64,000 bases of DNA. Source: Fibrobacter sp. Lineage in GTDB: Bacteria; Fibrobacterota; Fibrobacteria; Fibrobacterales; Fibrobacteraceae. The notes under the pieces were generated by a model, which saw only the letters and a list, made by a program, of their open reading frames with translations, was not told the DNA's origin and searched no databases. Positions 31,405 through 40,660 of the stretch are shown here, piece by piece (the stretch's first letter is position 1; each line of letters opens with the position of its first letter). Location of the stretch: contig JAFPWY010000007.1 of NCBI GenBank assembly GCA_017412605.1, positions 62,001-126,000 of the forward strand, read 5' to 3'. The position numbers and the translations under genes were made by a program.

Positions 31405-34400
31405 CTAATGGACAATTCCAACGCGGAAGACCTTCTGTTTTGTATTCCCGCCCTCGAAATCCACTTTCAGACGGGCCGTATAAACGTCGCTGCCGAGCGA
31501 TTTCAGGTCGAGGTTTTCAAACTGGTTACGGCCAGCATTCAAGTCGCTCATCTTTTTCTTGTAGACGCACAGGCCGGTAATATCGTAAAGTTCGAACGTC
31601 GCCGTCTTGGCGGGAGCCCCAATTTCAAAGCGCGCTTTGGCCTTGCCACCCTTCACCGGGTTCGGGTACACGAAGAATTCCGAGATTTCCTTCTTGGCTT
31701 CCTTCTTCTTCACGTCGCCCAGGCGGTCCGCGTCAAAGTAGCCCGTGCGTTCGTTGCCACCAGCCGGAAGCGTCCATGCGGCAGCAGAAGAAGCCGCATC
31801 GGCCGATGCCTTGCGCAGACGGAATGCAGACAAGCTATTGCGATGCAGTGCGTAGAGTTCGGGACCCGCAGACTTCTTGCCCGGAATCGCATCAGCAACG
31901 AAAATACTCATCGGCTGAATAATCATCGTCGAATCCAGGTATTCGTAGCTTCCCGCAGCAATCGGGAACTGGTCCCCGACAGCCTTGCCCTTGCCGGTGT
32001 ACGCATAGACAAGTCCATCGCTGCTCGGCACAAGAATTTCAGGAGAGTCATCCTTGTTCACGTCAACAATCAGCGGATCGCTGAAGAAACCAAAAATGGG
32101 AGATCCGCGGGTAATCTTCACAGGGAATCCGCCTACGGGGAGGCCCGAGTAATCAAGCGCATAAACGAGATTGTCCCCCAGGAATACAATTTCGGGATAG
32201 CCGTCCTCGTTGATATCACCCAGCGCAATGCCGGAAGTCTCGTCCTTGAGACCTGTCGTACCCGCAGCGCCGCGCTTGTAAGTCTTGGTCCAGCTCAAGC
32301 CCTTCTTGGATTCCACCGTGCTCGAAGCCGTCACCGTCCCGCGGCTTCCCACGGCAACAATATCGACAACACCGTCACGATCCAGATCGGTACATGCCAG
32401 GCGGAACGTTTCCTTGCTCTTGCCATTCAGCTTTATTTCGCGGTCTTGCACGTAGGCAATGCCCTGATCCGTCACATAGGCGAACAAATCCTTCTTGTTG
32501 GACGTTCCGCAATAAACCAGGTCTTCAATGCCTTCGCGTTCTTCCTCCCGCTTGATTTTCCCGTCGGTCTTCTTGAACACATACACGCCCTGCTTCGTCG
32601 CGAACCGAATCTCGTCGCCGACAATCACCGGCCCTGCCGTAGCGGTCTCAATGTCATAATCTTCCTGCATCGGGATGCCGCTTCCGAAGGACGTCTTCAC
32701 GAATTTCTTCCTGTGCAGACTGTAGACATCCTTGCCATCGCTTGCCATGCCGACCAGCGCACCGAAGCTAGCCCCCACGCGGTACAGCGGAACCTTCATT
32801 ACGGTATCTTTTTTAGAGACCCGCGGAAGCTTCACCACCGTGTCCGCTGCAAACAAGGTGTCGCCAAGCGCATTGAACACCTGGAGTGTTCCGTCCATCG
32901 CGCCCACGACCAAAAGTTTCTCGCCATCGTTTTCGGGATCGTCGACAAATACGGCACCTCTTATGGCTCCAGCAAGTCCCACGTTGCGCGGGAACTTGGA
33001 ATTGTCGATGCTGCCGTCATCAATGCTGATTGTCACGCTGATAATCGGCGCTACATAGTTGATGACGCTGTCACCCATAAAGGCGTTAGCAGTCTTTTCC
33101 TTGCGGGCATTTTTCGGTTCGTTCACCGTAATCTTGATACCCGTATAACCACCTTGCGTCGTCTTCGTATTCGCATAGCCCGTCGGCATTATCGACTTCA
33201 CCATTTCGAACTTCTCGCCCGACTTGGAACCATAACGTTTGTGCGGCAAAAGGTCCGTTCCGGCACCGTAATCGTAGGCATCGCGGCCGAGCGCATTCTT
33301 GAACGTCTTTCCGACACTCAAGATACCGTCAGCCTCCACGAGAGAAATACCGAACTGGTGGTCGCGCAAGGTATCGCCGTTCCAGGCATTCGCATATCCG
33401 TACTGCAATCTTTCACGCAGGTACCACTCGTTCACCTTCCACACGGCAATGCCGCTTGCAGGGAGGCCCGCATCATAGGAACTCATCGACAGGATAATCC
33501 CGCTCGCCTTCTTGGTATTCTTTTTGCATTTGTCCTTCTTACAGATAGAATCCAGGAACACGTTGCCAATGCTGTCTACCTTGATGGAATCCTTCCAGGA
33601 TTCGTCGTCCGCAGAAGCGTCGCCGAGTTCAATATAGATGTCGCCGTTCTTTTCCAGGGAACGCTGGCGGTTCTCGATAAGCAGGTACTCATTCGCGCTC
33701 AGCGGGACCTTCACGATTTCCGTTCCAAGCCCGCTACCGGCGGCGGCGACATCGACCGTCACGCTCTTGCCTGCAACCGGGCGGACTTCCTTGACCTTGC
33801 TCCAGCCCATGTAGGCGCGGTGCCAGGCGTTCGGCAAGGAGGGCATGAACCCGTTGCCCGAACTGTAGCCGGCAAAGTCCATCAGGTCAAAGTAACCTAG
33901 GCGAGAAATTCCCTTTTCCACGTCGTAGGTATCCGGCATTCCCAACTCGCGGGCGAGCTGGTTCACCAAAATGCCGTTGATACCCCAGTTCAGGCCATCC
34001 TGCGAGGCGGTCTCACTCACGACCATGATCGACCTGAGCGTATCGATGGCAGCATCCTTGAGCACGAGCCCCGTCACCACAGTGGAATCCTTCTTACGTG
34101 ATTTCTCCGATTTGATCTTCTTTACGGAAACATAGTTGGAATCCGGGGAGAGGTATCCCCAATATTCAGGCGATATGTAGAAGTCCATGAAGTCGCCCGG
34201 TGTATCGGCACCGTCGGTGCCCATGGAACCTCCGTCCACAAGGCGGCTTGCGCCCGCATGGATAATCATGTAAGCACGCTTCGTGTTCGGGCTCTTGGGC
34301 AGCGGATCCTTAAACGGGGAATCCTTCGAACCATGCGCCGCCATCACTGCATCGTAAACAAAGGAAAGGTAGTCCTGCGCACGGGCCAGGCCATATGCGG

Positions 34401-34785
34401 CCGTCTTCTCGCCCTTCATCTTCTTCGTGCGGTTATAGTCAATAATCGGCTTCTTCAATTCATAAACGGTCTGTCCCGAAGACGCCCTGGGGAAAATCTC
34501 CGCCTTGACGACTAGCTTGCCCCCGCTCGCCGCCTGGAAATAGGAGTTCGCAAATTCAAAATGCTTCTGCCAGTACGAAACGGAATTGCGCATCTTCACG
34601 GGATCGAGGCTGTAGACCTCCTTGTTCTTCAAGTCGGAACCGAACGTGCCGTCACCTGTCGTAAGGGAGTTGTCCGGCGATTCCTTCTTGAACTGGACCA
34701 GGAAGGCATAGACTTCAAGCGTGTCTACCGCGAAGGCGGCAGAAGAGAACATGCAAAGCAAAAGGGCTAGAACTAATTTCATCAT
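31405..34785 (-). CDS. Secreted M6-metalloprotease-like protein lacking the HExxH motif, with FG-GAP region and C-terminal sorting domain
   Basis: 1,126 residues. Signal peptide ends AAFAVD. The N-terminal half follows the immune-inhibitor-A (M6) pattern: the MDFYISPEYWGY region, LGMPDTYD, LGYFDLMDFAG and PNAWHRAYMGWSKV. Where the zinc site should be, residues 275-279 read NQLAR instead of HExxH, so proteolysis is not expected. The middle has repeated D-x-D-x-D calcium-type loops (DLDRDGVVD, DINEDGYPE, DVNKDDSPE) of FG-GAP beta-propeller repeats. The last 80 residues (FFVYPNPVKGG to KVFRVGIVH) resemble type IX secretion sorting domains. Probably displayed on the cell surface. Confidence 0.82.
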   Translation of the reverse strand: MMKLVLALLLCMFSSAAFAVDTLEVYAFLVQFKKESPDNSLTTGDGTFGSDLKNKEVYSLDPVKMRNSVSYWQKHFEFANSYFQAASGGKLVVKAEIFPRASSGQTVYELKKPIIDYNRTKKMKGEKTAAYGLARAQDYLSFVYDAVMAAHGSKDSPFKDPLPKSPNTKRAYMIIHAGASRLVDGGSMGTDGADTPGDFMDFYISPEYWGYLSPDSNYVSVKKIKSEKSRKKDSTVVTGLVLKDAAIDTLRSIMVVSETASQDGLNWGINGILVNQLARELGMPDTYDVEKGISRLGYFDLMDFAGYSSGNGFMPSLPNAWHRAYMGWSKVKEVRPVAGKSVTVDVAAAGSGLGTEIVKVPLSANEYLLIENRQRSLEKNGDIYIELGDASADDESWKDSIKVDSIGNVFLDSICKKDKCKKNTKKASGIILSMSSYDAGLPASGIAVWKVNEWYLRERLQYGYANAWNGDTLRDHQFGISLVEADGILSVGKTFKNALGRDAYDYGAGTDLLPHKRYGSKSGEKFEMVKSIMPTGYANTKTTQGGYTGIKITVNEPKNARKEKTANAFMGDSVINYVAPIISVTISIDDGSIDNSKFPRNVGLAGAIRGAVFVDDPENDGEKLLVVGAMDGTLQVFNALGDTLFAADTVVKLPRVSKKDTVMKVPLYRVGASFGALVGMASDGKDVYSLHRKKFVKTSFGSGIPMQEDYDIETATAGPVIVGDEIRFATKQGVYVFKKTDGKIKREEEREGIEDLVYCGTSNKKDLFAYVTDQGIAYVQDREIKLNGKSKETFRLACTDLDRDGVVDIVAVGSRGTVTASSTVESKKGLSWTKTYKRGAAGTTGLKDETSGIALGDINEDGYPEIVFLGDNLVYALDYSGLPVGGFPVKITRGSPIFGFFSDPLIVDVNKDDSPEILVPSSDGLVYAYTGKGKAVGDQFPIAAGSYEYLDSTMIIQPMSIFVADAIPGKKSAGPELYALHRNSLSAFRLRKASADAASSAAAWTLPAGGNERTGYFDADRLGDVKKKEAKKEISEFFVYPNPVKGGKAKARFEIGAPAKTATFELYDITGLCVYKKKMSDLNAGRNQFENLDLKSLGSDVYTARLKVDFEGGNTKQKVFRVGIVH

Positions 34786-34810
34786 ACTTTATCCAATCTA
34801 CAAAAAATCA

Positions 34811-35566
34811 TCACTCGATACGCTGGTAACTTTTGGGAATATTGAGGCGCCAGACGCCCAGACTGAAGGCTTGCCCGTGTTTAACGGTCTTCACCTGGAT
34901 TTCTAGATACTTTTTCCCGTTCCGCTCAAAGACAACATGCGCCGGGACCCTCGTTCCCTCGAATTCCTTGAATCCGTCAAACCGTACCGTTTCGGGCTTA
35001 CCGTCGCGACCTGTGCGGCGAATCCAGGCAACGTCATTGCCTTCCTTGCCGTAGCTAAACTCGCGCCCGTTCGGCTCCACGGCCTTGCCGTCACCCATAT
35101 CCTTGTACCCCTCGGGCAAAAGCTTTCCCTCGAAAACGGAAGCCACCTGGTGGATATGCACCATGGGAATCGCGCTGTCGCTGAAAATGCCCACCATGTA
35201 GCCCGCACCCTTCACGTACATTTTCTCCGTCGGAAACACGACCTGCCAGCCTTCTTCTTGCCAGAGGATGCTCGCAACACCGATGCCCATCGCCCCGGTG
35301 AGTTCCATACGATAACGCTTGCCAGGCACAGAGAACAGCACCGCATCAAATTCCTGTTCCTTGCCACCCTTGTCCAAAAGCGTGAGCTTGAATTTCGCCC
35401 TCAGACTGTCGGGAACAGCAACCACGGCAACGGCGGCATCTGTGTTGTGCGAAGCTTTCGAGCCAGCACAACCGCAAAGTGCCGCGACAAACAGCGCCAT
35501 AAGCGCCAGCACGGCAAAAGGAACAAACCGACATGCCGGAAAAATCTTTCTTGCAGCCCCGAACAT
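34811..35566 (-). CDS. Lipoprotein of LolA/LolB or DUF4292-like type
   Basis: 251 residues. Signal peptide with lipobox ALCGCAG. The mature part has a continuous beta-sheet pattern: FKLTLLDKGGKEQEFDAVLFS, KRYRMELTGAMGIGVASILW, GWQVVFPTEKMYVKG and ending VKTVKHGQAFSLGVWRLNIPKSYQRIE. This half-barrel pattern resembles lipid-binding LolA/LolB/DUF4292 proteins, but the match is by pattern only. It sits between TPR and M6-like genes in one leftward run and may act in outer-membrane assembly. Confidence 0.62.
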   Translation of the reverse strand: MFGAARKIFPACRFVPFAVLALMALFVAALCGCAGSKASHNTDAAVAVVAVPDSLRAKFKLTLLDKGGKEQEFDAVLFSVPGKRYRMELTGAMGIGVASILWQEEGWQVVFPTEKMYVKGAGYMVGIFSDSAIPMVHIHQVASVFEGKLLPEGYKDMGDGKAVEPNGREFSYGKEGNDVAWIRRTGRDGKPETVRFDGFKEFEGTRVPAHVVFERNGKKYLEIQVKTVKHGQAFSLGVWRLNIPKSYQRIE

Positions 35567-35572
35567 AGGCGC

Positions 35573-37486
35573 CTACTTTTTATTGCCCGAGAAGAAGGCC
35601 TTGGCGTCGACGTGGTTCGGGTTCAGCTTGAGCAGGGTCTTGTACGACTTGGTGGCTTCCGCCTTCATTCCGAGAGCCGCCTGGATAGCACCGATATGTT
35701 CCCAGTACACAGCGTCCTCGTGCATGTTCTTCACATCGATAAGCAACATCACGTCGTAGGCCTGCTTGTAGAGCCCCTTGCGGTAAAGCCCCCAGGCCTT
35801 GGAATCCAGATACGCTTCGCGAGCAGGACCCTTGCCAATCTTGTCAAGCGCTTTCTGCACAAGGGCCAAGCCGCGGTCGACATCGGCAGCGGAGCGATTC
35901 ATGTCGATAAGCGAATAGCCGTAATAGTTCATGATTTCTGCGAAATCAAGTCCTGAAGATTCCGGTTGCTTCAGCAACAGTTCGAACATCGCAAACGACT
36001 CGTCGTAGCGTCCCATGCGCTCCAAGTTCATCGCCATATACACGCGCGTCCCCATGTCCGAGGAATCCGCAAGCAGCAGGCTTTCCCAGAAAAGTTCGGC
36101 GCGTTCGCGTGCCTCCTTCGCATAGGTCTTCATCGAATCGTTGGCGTTCACGTTCTTCTCGATGTCGCTCGCCTCGAACGTGTATATGCGCGCATAGGCG
36201 TTGCGGAACTGCCTGTGCATGCGGCTGGCCTGCTTTCTCAACTCGTTCGCCGACGCAGAATCCACTCCGACAGGCGGGTTCCACTTGCTCCACACGGCAA
36301 GCAAGGAATCGAGCATTGCATAGGCTTTCTTGTATTCGCCCACATAGCCGTACGTCATCGCAAGCATCGGCTTCTCGCCGCCCATCGATACAGAATCGGC
36401 CTTCTCGGCATAAAGCACGGCATTCTTCTTGTCGTTTTCGCTCAGCGCGATACTCGCCAGCGAACGGTAGGCATTCGCCACGTAAACAGGTTGCGACTCC
36501 AACTCCTCGGCAGCCTGCTTCAGGTGTACCTTCGCGCTGTCGAGTTCCATCGCTATATATTCATGATGCCCCAAGAAATTCGTGAGAATCGGAGTGCGGA
36601 CGGAATCCACATAATACTTATGTTTCAGGAACTGGAATGCACTATCCCTGTTCTTTTCGGTCATCGCCGTCATCACACCGACAACGATCTTCTCGGCGAC
36701 CGCATCGGAAGACATCACCGTATCGGCAATCGCGCGGGCCTCGGCAAGGCGTTTCTGCAACAGCAGGATCTGCACCATCTGCTGCAGCATGGCCCTGTCA
36801 CCGTTCGCATTGTAGGCGGCCTCCAGCAAGTCCACTAGGGCGGAATCCTTGTTCATCTCGGCGAGCAGCGCGAACTGGCGCTGGAACAGCGAAGGCATGT
36901 AGTTCACCTGGGGCAGCAACAGCCCGTACACGCGCACAAGTTCCTTCTTGTCCTTGATGATTTCCAGGAACAGGCTGTAGTCATAAAGCAGAGCCATATC
37001 CTGATAGTGCGAAGAATCCAGACCCAGGTTGAAATACTTCCGTGCGGAATCAGCCGAGCCGTCCTTCACATACAGGTGGGCAAGCAGCGCATAGTGGCGA
37101 GCAAGTTTCTTACCCTTCAGACGGTTTGCCTGCTGTGCGTACACCAGCGCAAGGGAATCCTCGCCACGGTCGGCAAGCCTGTCAGCAACTTCGAAGCCCA
37201 GATAGCGGCTACCGGGGTCAGCCTCGTAGGCCTGGCGCAGCAGCGCCTCGGACACGGCATGTTCACCACGCATTTCAAGATTGACGGCCTGCAAATATGC
37301 CGCATGCGCAACATCCAGATTCCGGGGGTACACAACCGTGTCGTGCTCGGCTTCCTGCTCCTGTTCTACCGCAGGAGCGGATGCAGCAGCTGTCTTGTCG
37401 GCCTTCTTCGCGGGCGCAGAACTGCACGCGCCCAGCAGGAACGCGCACATTGCGAACGCAACAAAAGTACCGAACAAGCCCTTCAT
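35573..37486 (-). CDS. TPR-repeat lipoprotein
   Basis: 637 residues. Lipobox LLGACSS, then an Ala/Glu-rich spacer. Many helical pairs with the TPR pattern follow: AVSEALLRQAYEADPGSRYLGFEVAD, LARHYALLAHLYVKDGS, FEMGRYDESFAMFELLLKQ-type units, and a final DAVYWEHIGAIQAALGMKAEATKSYKTLLKLNPN. TPR proteins scaffold complexes; outer-membrane attachment is expected here. It has no enzymatic motif. It lies 8 bp after the PASTA gene and 7 bp before the LolB-like gene. Confidence 0.85.
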   Translation of the reverse strand: MKGLFGTFVAFAMCAFLLGACSSAPAKKADKTAAASAPAVEQEQEAEHDTVVYPRNLDVAHAAYLQAVNLEMRGEHAVSEALLRQAYEADPGSRYLGFEVADRLADRGEDSLALVYAQQANRLKGKKLARHYALLAHLYVKDGSADSARKYFNLGLDSSHYQDMALLYDYSLFLEIIKDKKELVRVYGLLLPQVNYMPSLFQRQFALLAEMNKDSALVDLLEAAYNANGDRAMLQQMVQILLLQKRLAEARAIADTVMSSDAVAEKIVVGVMTAMTEKNRDSAFQFLKHKYYVDSVRTPILTNFLGHHEYIAMELDSAKVHLKQAAEELESQPVYVANAYRSLASIALSENDKKNAVLYAEKADSVSMGGEKPMLAMTYGYVGEYKKAYAMLDSLLAVWSKWNPPVGVDSASANELRKQASRMHRQFRNAYARIYTFEASDIEKNVNANDSMKTYAKEARERAELFWESLLLADSSDMGTRVYMAMNLERMGRYDESFAMFELLLKQPESSGLDFAEIMNYYGYSLIDMNRSAADVDRGLALVQKALDKIGKGPAREAYLDSKAWGLYRKGLYKQAYDVMLLIDVKNMHEDAVYWEHIGAIQAALGMKAEATKSYKTLLKLNPNHVDAKAFFSGNKK

Positions 37487-37494
37487 AAACTTCC

Positions 37495-38262
37495 CTAGTC
37501 AACTATGACGAAATTGATCTTGGTGTCGGGCGGGAGATAGTCCCCATACTTCGGGGACGTCTCAAGGACCGTACCGGGAGCGTAGCCCCTATCTTCGGGA
37601 TCCTTTATACGCTTAATCTTGCCGACGACAAATCCAAGAGTCTCAAGTTTCGCATAAACGTCGTCTAAGGGGGTCCCTTCAAAATTCGGGAGCAAAATTT
37701 TGCCCTTGGTAGCACCGGCCGAAATCACGACCTTCACGGTATCGCCGATGCGGACCTTATCACCCGCAGCCGGGATCGTGCGAATCACGACGCCACGCGG
37801 AATGCTCGCATGCGCGCCCTTCACAATTTCGCCCTGCACAAGCCCCGCACGCGAAAGCGAGATGGAGGCCTGCTTCTGGCTCGTTCCACGGAGATCCGGG
37901 ATCACGACTTCACGCAACCCAAGGCTCGGCGTAAGTTTCACCGTGCGGCCCACTTTCGCTTCGCGACCCGCCTTCGGCATCTGCACGAGCACCTTGCCCG
38001 CGGGCACCTGGGCGCTGTAGCGGCCCTCTTCCAGCCATTCTGCCTTGAACCCGGCTTCGGTCAGGGCGGCTTCGGCAGCGGCCTGGTCCATGCCCTCGAG
38101 GTCAGGAACAATTTCCGTGCTAGTGAGCTTGCCGGCAAAAACCGGCATGACAATCTTATCTACAAAAAAAGCCAGGATAACAAGCGCCACGGCCCAAATC
38201 AGAAGAGCCTTGACGACAGGGCGCCGCGTCAGCTTCGCCCAGATAGCCTTTAGTTTATCCAT
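37495..38262 (-). CDS. Membrane-anchored protein with three PASTA domains
   Basis: 255 residues. A cytoplasmic N-terminus and one membrane segment (about 18-38, VKALLIWAVALVILAFF) lead to three PASTA repeats of 65-70 residues, each opening with a valine/isoleucine-P-x-L/F motif: EIVPDLEGMDQAAAEAAL, VVIPDLRGTSQKQASISL and ILLPNFEGTPLDDVYAKL. PASTA domains usually bind peptidoglycan and occur on Ser/Thr kinases or penicillin-binding proteins, but no kinase or transpeptidase domain is attached here. Possibly a cell-wall sensor or scaffold. Confidence 0.92.
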   Translation of the reverse strand: MDKLKAIWAKLTRRPVVKALLIWAVALVILAFFVDKIVMPVFAGKLTSTEIVPDLEGMDQAAAEAALTEAGFKAEWLEEGRYSAQVPAGKVLVQMPKAGREAKVGRTVKLTPSLGLREVVIPDLRGTSQKQASISLSRAGLVQGEIVKGAHASIPRGVVIRTIPAAGDKVRIGDTVKVVISAGATKGKILLPNFEGTPLDDVYAKLETLGFVVGKIKRIKDPEDRGYAPGTVLETSPKYGDYLPPDTKINFVIVD

Positions 38263-38264
38263 AA

Positions 38265-38975
38265 TTAGCCCTTGGTTGCCCTTTCCTGGAGCATGTCTTC
38301 GTCGAAGATCACGATGTCCTTTCCGGTCATCGCGATTGCGCTCGTCTTCACGAGCAGCGAGCAGATGCGGCTCACGGTCTCGCGTGTCGTACCGGACATG
38401 TCGGCCAGCTGCTGCTGCGTGGGACGGTTGTGGATGACCGTGACCATCTTGCCGTTGTCCGTGTGGATGCGCACACCGCGTTCCTGCATCAGGTTGAGTA
38501 GCGTTCCCGCCACGCGCCCGCTCACGGACATCGTGGAGAGCGACCCGATCTGGCGGTTCGCCTTGCGCAGGCGCTTGCTCATCTCGCTCAACAGGCCCAT
38601 CGCGATTTCGGGCGACTGGCGGATGAGCGTGAGGAAGGATTCGCGGTGGATGATAAGCAACTGGGCGTCCGTGACCGTGCGGACCGAGGCGGACCTGGGT
38701 TCGCCGTCAATCAGGGACATTTCACCGAAGAAGTCTCCACGTTCCAGGAATGAAAGGATGGTCTCGCGTCCGTCGACGCCGGTCATATAAACCTGCACGG
38801 AACCCGAGGCGATCAGGTACAGCGCCTGCACCGAATCATCCCCTTCCAGAACCACCGTTTCGTCGCGAACGAAGTTCTGGGCGACAACCAAATTCGCGAG
38901 CATCTTGAGCTGCTCCTCATTCAGTTCCGAGAAGAGTTCCACACCTTTCAACAAGCCAAGAATAGATTCGTTCAT
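38265..38975 (-). CDS. Crp/Fnr-family transcriptional regulator
   Basis: 236 residues. A cyclic-nucleotide-binding-type beta roll (about 10-125: LYLIASGSVQVYM, GDFFGEMSLIDGEPRSASV) is followed by a long dimer helix and a winged helix with recognition region TQQQLADMSGTTRETVSRIC. The GEPRSASV phosphate-binding cassette is kept, which favours a nucleotide effector; there are no Fnr-type Cys for an iron-sulfur cluster. It lies 26 bp after purA and directly before the PASTA gene. Targets unknown. Confidence 0.93.
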   Translation of the reverse strand: MNESILGLLKGVELFSELNEEQLKMLANLVVAQNFVRDETVVLEGDDSVQALYLIASGSVQVYMTGVDGRETILSFLERGDFFGEMSLIDGEPRSASVRTVTDAQLLIIHRESFLTLIRQSPEIAMGLLSEMSKRLRKANRQIGSLSTMSVSGRVAGTLLNLMQERGVRIHTDNGKMVTVIHNRPTQQQLADMSGTTRETVSRICSLLVKTSAIAMTGKDIVIFDEDMLQERATKG

Positions 38976-39001
38976 ATAAATCTCCTTCGGTTTTCAGGTT
39001 A

Positions 39002-40285
39002 CTAATCTAAATCCACAATAATGCTCTGGTCGCGCTTTGCGCCAATAGACACCATGCCAATCTTCACGCCCACGAGTTCCGCCATGCGGTACAGGTACTT
39101 CTTGGCGTTTTCCGGAAGTTCGTCGAACTTGCGGCACTTGCTCGTGTCGACCTTCCAGCCCGGCATGTCCTCGTAGACAGGCGTGCAGCGTCCGACCTTG
39201 GACAGCTGGTTCGGGATGAAGTCGAGCTTTTCGCCGTCGCACATGTAGTGGGTGCAAATCTTGATTGTGTCGAACGTGTCGAGCACGTCGAGCTTCGTGA
39301 TGGCGAGGTGGGTCAGGCCGTTCACCACGGCAGCCTTGCGGACCACCGGGGCGTCGAACCAACCGCAGCGGCGGTTGCGGCCCGTCGTTGCGCCAAACTC
39401 GTTACCGATGTTGCGCAGCGTGTCGCCAGTCTCGTCCAAGAGTTCTGTGGGGAACGGGCCGTTGCCTACACGCGTCGTGTAGGCCTTTACGACGCCCACC
39501 ACCTGATCCAGCACCGTAGGACCGATGCCGGCGCCGCAGCTTGCGTAGCCCGCGACGGTGTTGCTGGACGTGACGAACGGGTACGTACCCTGGTCCACGT
39601 CAAGAATGGTGCCCTGAGCACCTTCGAACACGAGACGCTTGCCTTCCTTGACGGCCTTGTAGAGCATCTCGCTCACGTCGCGCACGTACGGCTTGATTTT
39701 CTGGCCGAGATCGAGGTAGTCCTTGATGACCTGTTCGGGGTCAATCTCGGGCACATCGTACATCACCTTGAATTCTTCGTTGTGGACTTTCGCCATGGCC
39801 TCGACACGGGGACGCAGTTCGCGTTCGTCCATAAGGTCACCGACGCGCACGCCGATACGGTTCACCTTGTCGCTATAGCAAGGACCAATACCGCGGCCGG
39901 TCGTACCGATAGCAGCCTTGCCGGCCTTCTTTTCCTTGGCCTTATCAAGAGCAGAATGGTACGGGAGCACAACGTGGGCGTTGTTGGCAATAAACAGGCG
40001 GCCTTCCGGGTTGATGCCCTTGGTATGGAGGTCCGCAATTTCGGCGAGGGTCTGCACCGGGTCAAGAACGACACCGTTGCCAATGACGCAAATCTTGTCC
40101 GGATGCATAATGCCGGACGGAATCAGATGGAACACGAACTTCTTGTCACCGACCTCGACAGTATGGCCGGCATTGGCACCACCCTGGAAGCGCACGATGA
40201 TATCAGCATCGAGCGTCAAAAAATCAACAATCTTGGCTTTTCCTTCATCGCCCCACTGGGAGCCGATCACAACACGATTTGCCAT
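39002..40285 (-). CDS. purA: Adenylosuccinate synthetase
   Basis: 427 residues, normal length. It converts IMP, aspartate and GTP to adenylosuccinate in AMP synthesis. Family blocks: GSQWGDEGKAKIVD (P-loop, with Ala where Gly is usual), NAGHTVEVGDKKFVFHLIPSGI, GTTGRGIGPCYSDK, LVFEGAQGTILDVDQGTYPFVTSSN and TGRNRRCGWFD. Starts at ATG 40285 with AAGGA upstream. No other purine genes adjoin; it appears to lead the leftward gene run that continues with the Crp/Fnr regulator. Confidence 0.97.
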   Translation of the reverse strand: MANRVVIGSQWGDEGKAKIVDFLTLDADIIVRFQGGANAGHTVEVGDKKFVFHLIPSGIMHPDKICVIGNGVVLDPVQTLAEIADLHTKGINPEGRLFIANNAHVVLPYHSALDKAKEKKAGKAAIGTTGRGIGPCYSDKVNRIGVRVGDLMDERELRPRVEAMAKVHNEEFKVMYDVPEIDPEQVIKDYLDLGQKIKPYVRDVSEMLYKAVKEGKRLVFEGAQGTILDVDQGTYPFVTSSNTVAGYASCGAGIGPTVLDQVVGVVKAYTTRVGNGPFPTELLDETGDTLRNIGNEFGATTGRNRRCGWFDAPVVRKAAVVNGLTHLAITKLDVLDTFDTIKICTHYMCDGEKLDFIPNQLSKVGRCTPVYEDMPGWKVDTSKCRKFDELPENAKKYLYRMAELVGVKIGMVSIGAKRDQSIIVDLD

Positions 40286-40369
40286 AATTCCTTCGTTTTA
40301 ATCCTCATATTAAAAAGGGAAACTCCAAGGCACCTCCCAGGAGCCCTTTTTCGCCATAAAGATAGCAAT

Positions 40370-40404
40370 TAGTAACTAGTAGTTAGTAATTGGTAGTTAG
40401 GATA
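40370..40404. repeat. Heptad repeat TAGTAAC-like, five units
   Basis: Consecutive 7-bp units TAGTAAC, TAGTAGT, TAGTAAT, TGGTAGT and TAGGATA. It shares the 7-bp period and leading TAG with the large repeat at 20334-20552. Confidence 0.7.
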
Positions 40405-40528
40405 AAATCCCCAAAAACACGAAAAAAGGCGCGATTAAAGGGGCGTTAGCTTGGACATAAACCGATTTTGGGTCAAAAAACAGCTTTGGGGCGTATAAAC
40501 GACACCAACATAAGCCACAGATCCAAGT

Positions 40529-40553
40529 AAAAAAACGCCCCTTATCAGGGGCG
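40529..40553 (-). terminator. Rho-independent terminator for the MoxR gene
   Basis: On the minus strand CGCCCC-TGATAA-GGGGCG is followed by T7 (A-run at 40529-40535 on the plus strand). It lies about 110 bp past the MoxR stop codon at 40661. Confidence 0.88.
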
Positions 40554-40660
40554 CGTTTCTTCTTATAAGAGATTACCTCCACCACGCGTTGCTCGAGACA
40601 GACTCTCTTCAGCCTCTCAATGACAACGGGGTCGCGGCACTCGTGACCAGAGTTCGAACC

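Larger units (their letters stand above)
40286..40660. other. 375-bp intergenic region between purA and the MoxR gene
   Basis: Contains the purA leader, the heptad repeat at 40370-40404, a terminator for the MoxR transcript (40529-40553, minus strand) and a 3' stretch of about 100 bp with no coding signal. A 62-codon minus-strand frame at 40397-40585 spans the terminator, and I do not consider it a gene. Confidence 0.6.

Noticed and set aside
31270-33900. 876-codon plus-strand open frame opposite the M6-like gene, and similar long ones at 21332-23254 and 23332-26076
   Set aside because: They mirror genes with clear signal peptides or helicase motifs, and their translations are rich in His and Arg without domain features.
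40397-40585. 62-codon minus-strand frame in the purA-MoxR gap
   Set aside because: It runs through the MoxR terminator hairpin and T-run, and the product shows no plausible fold.
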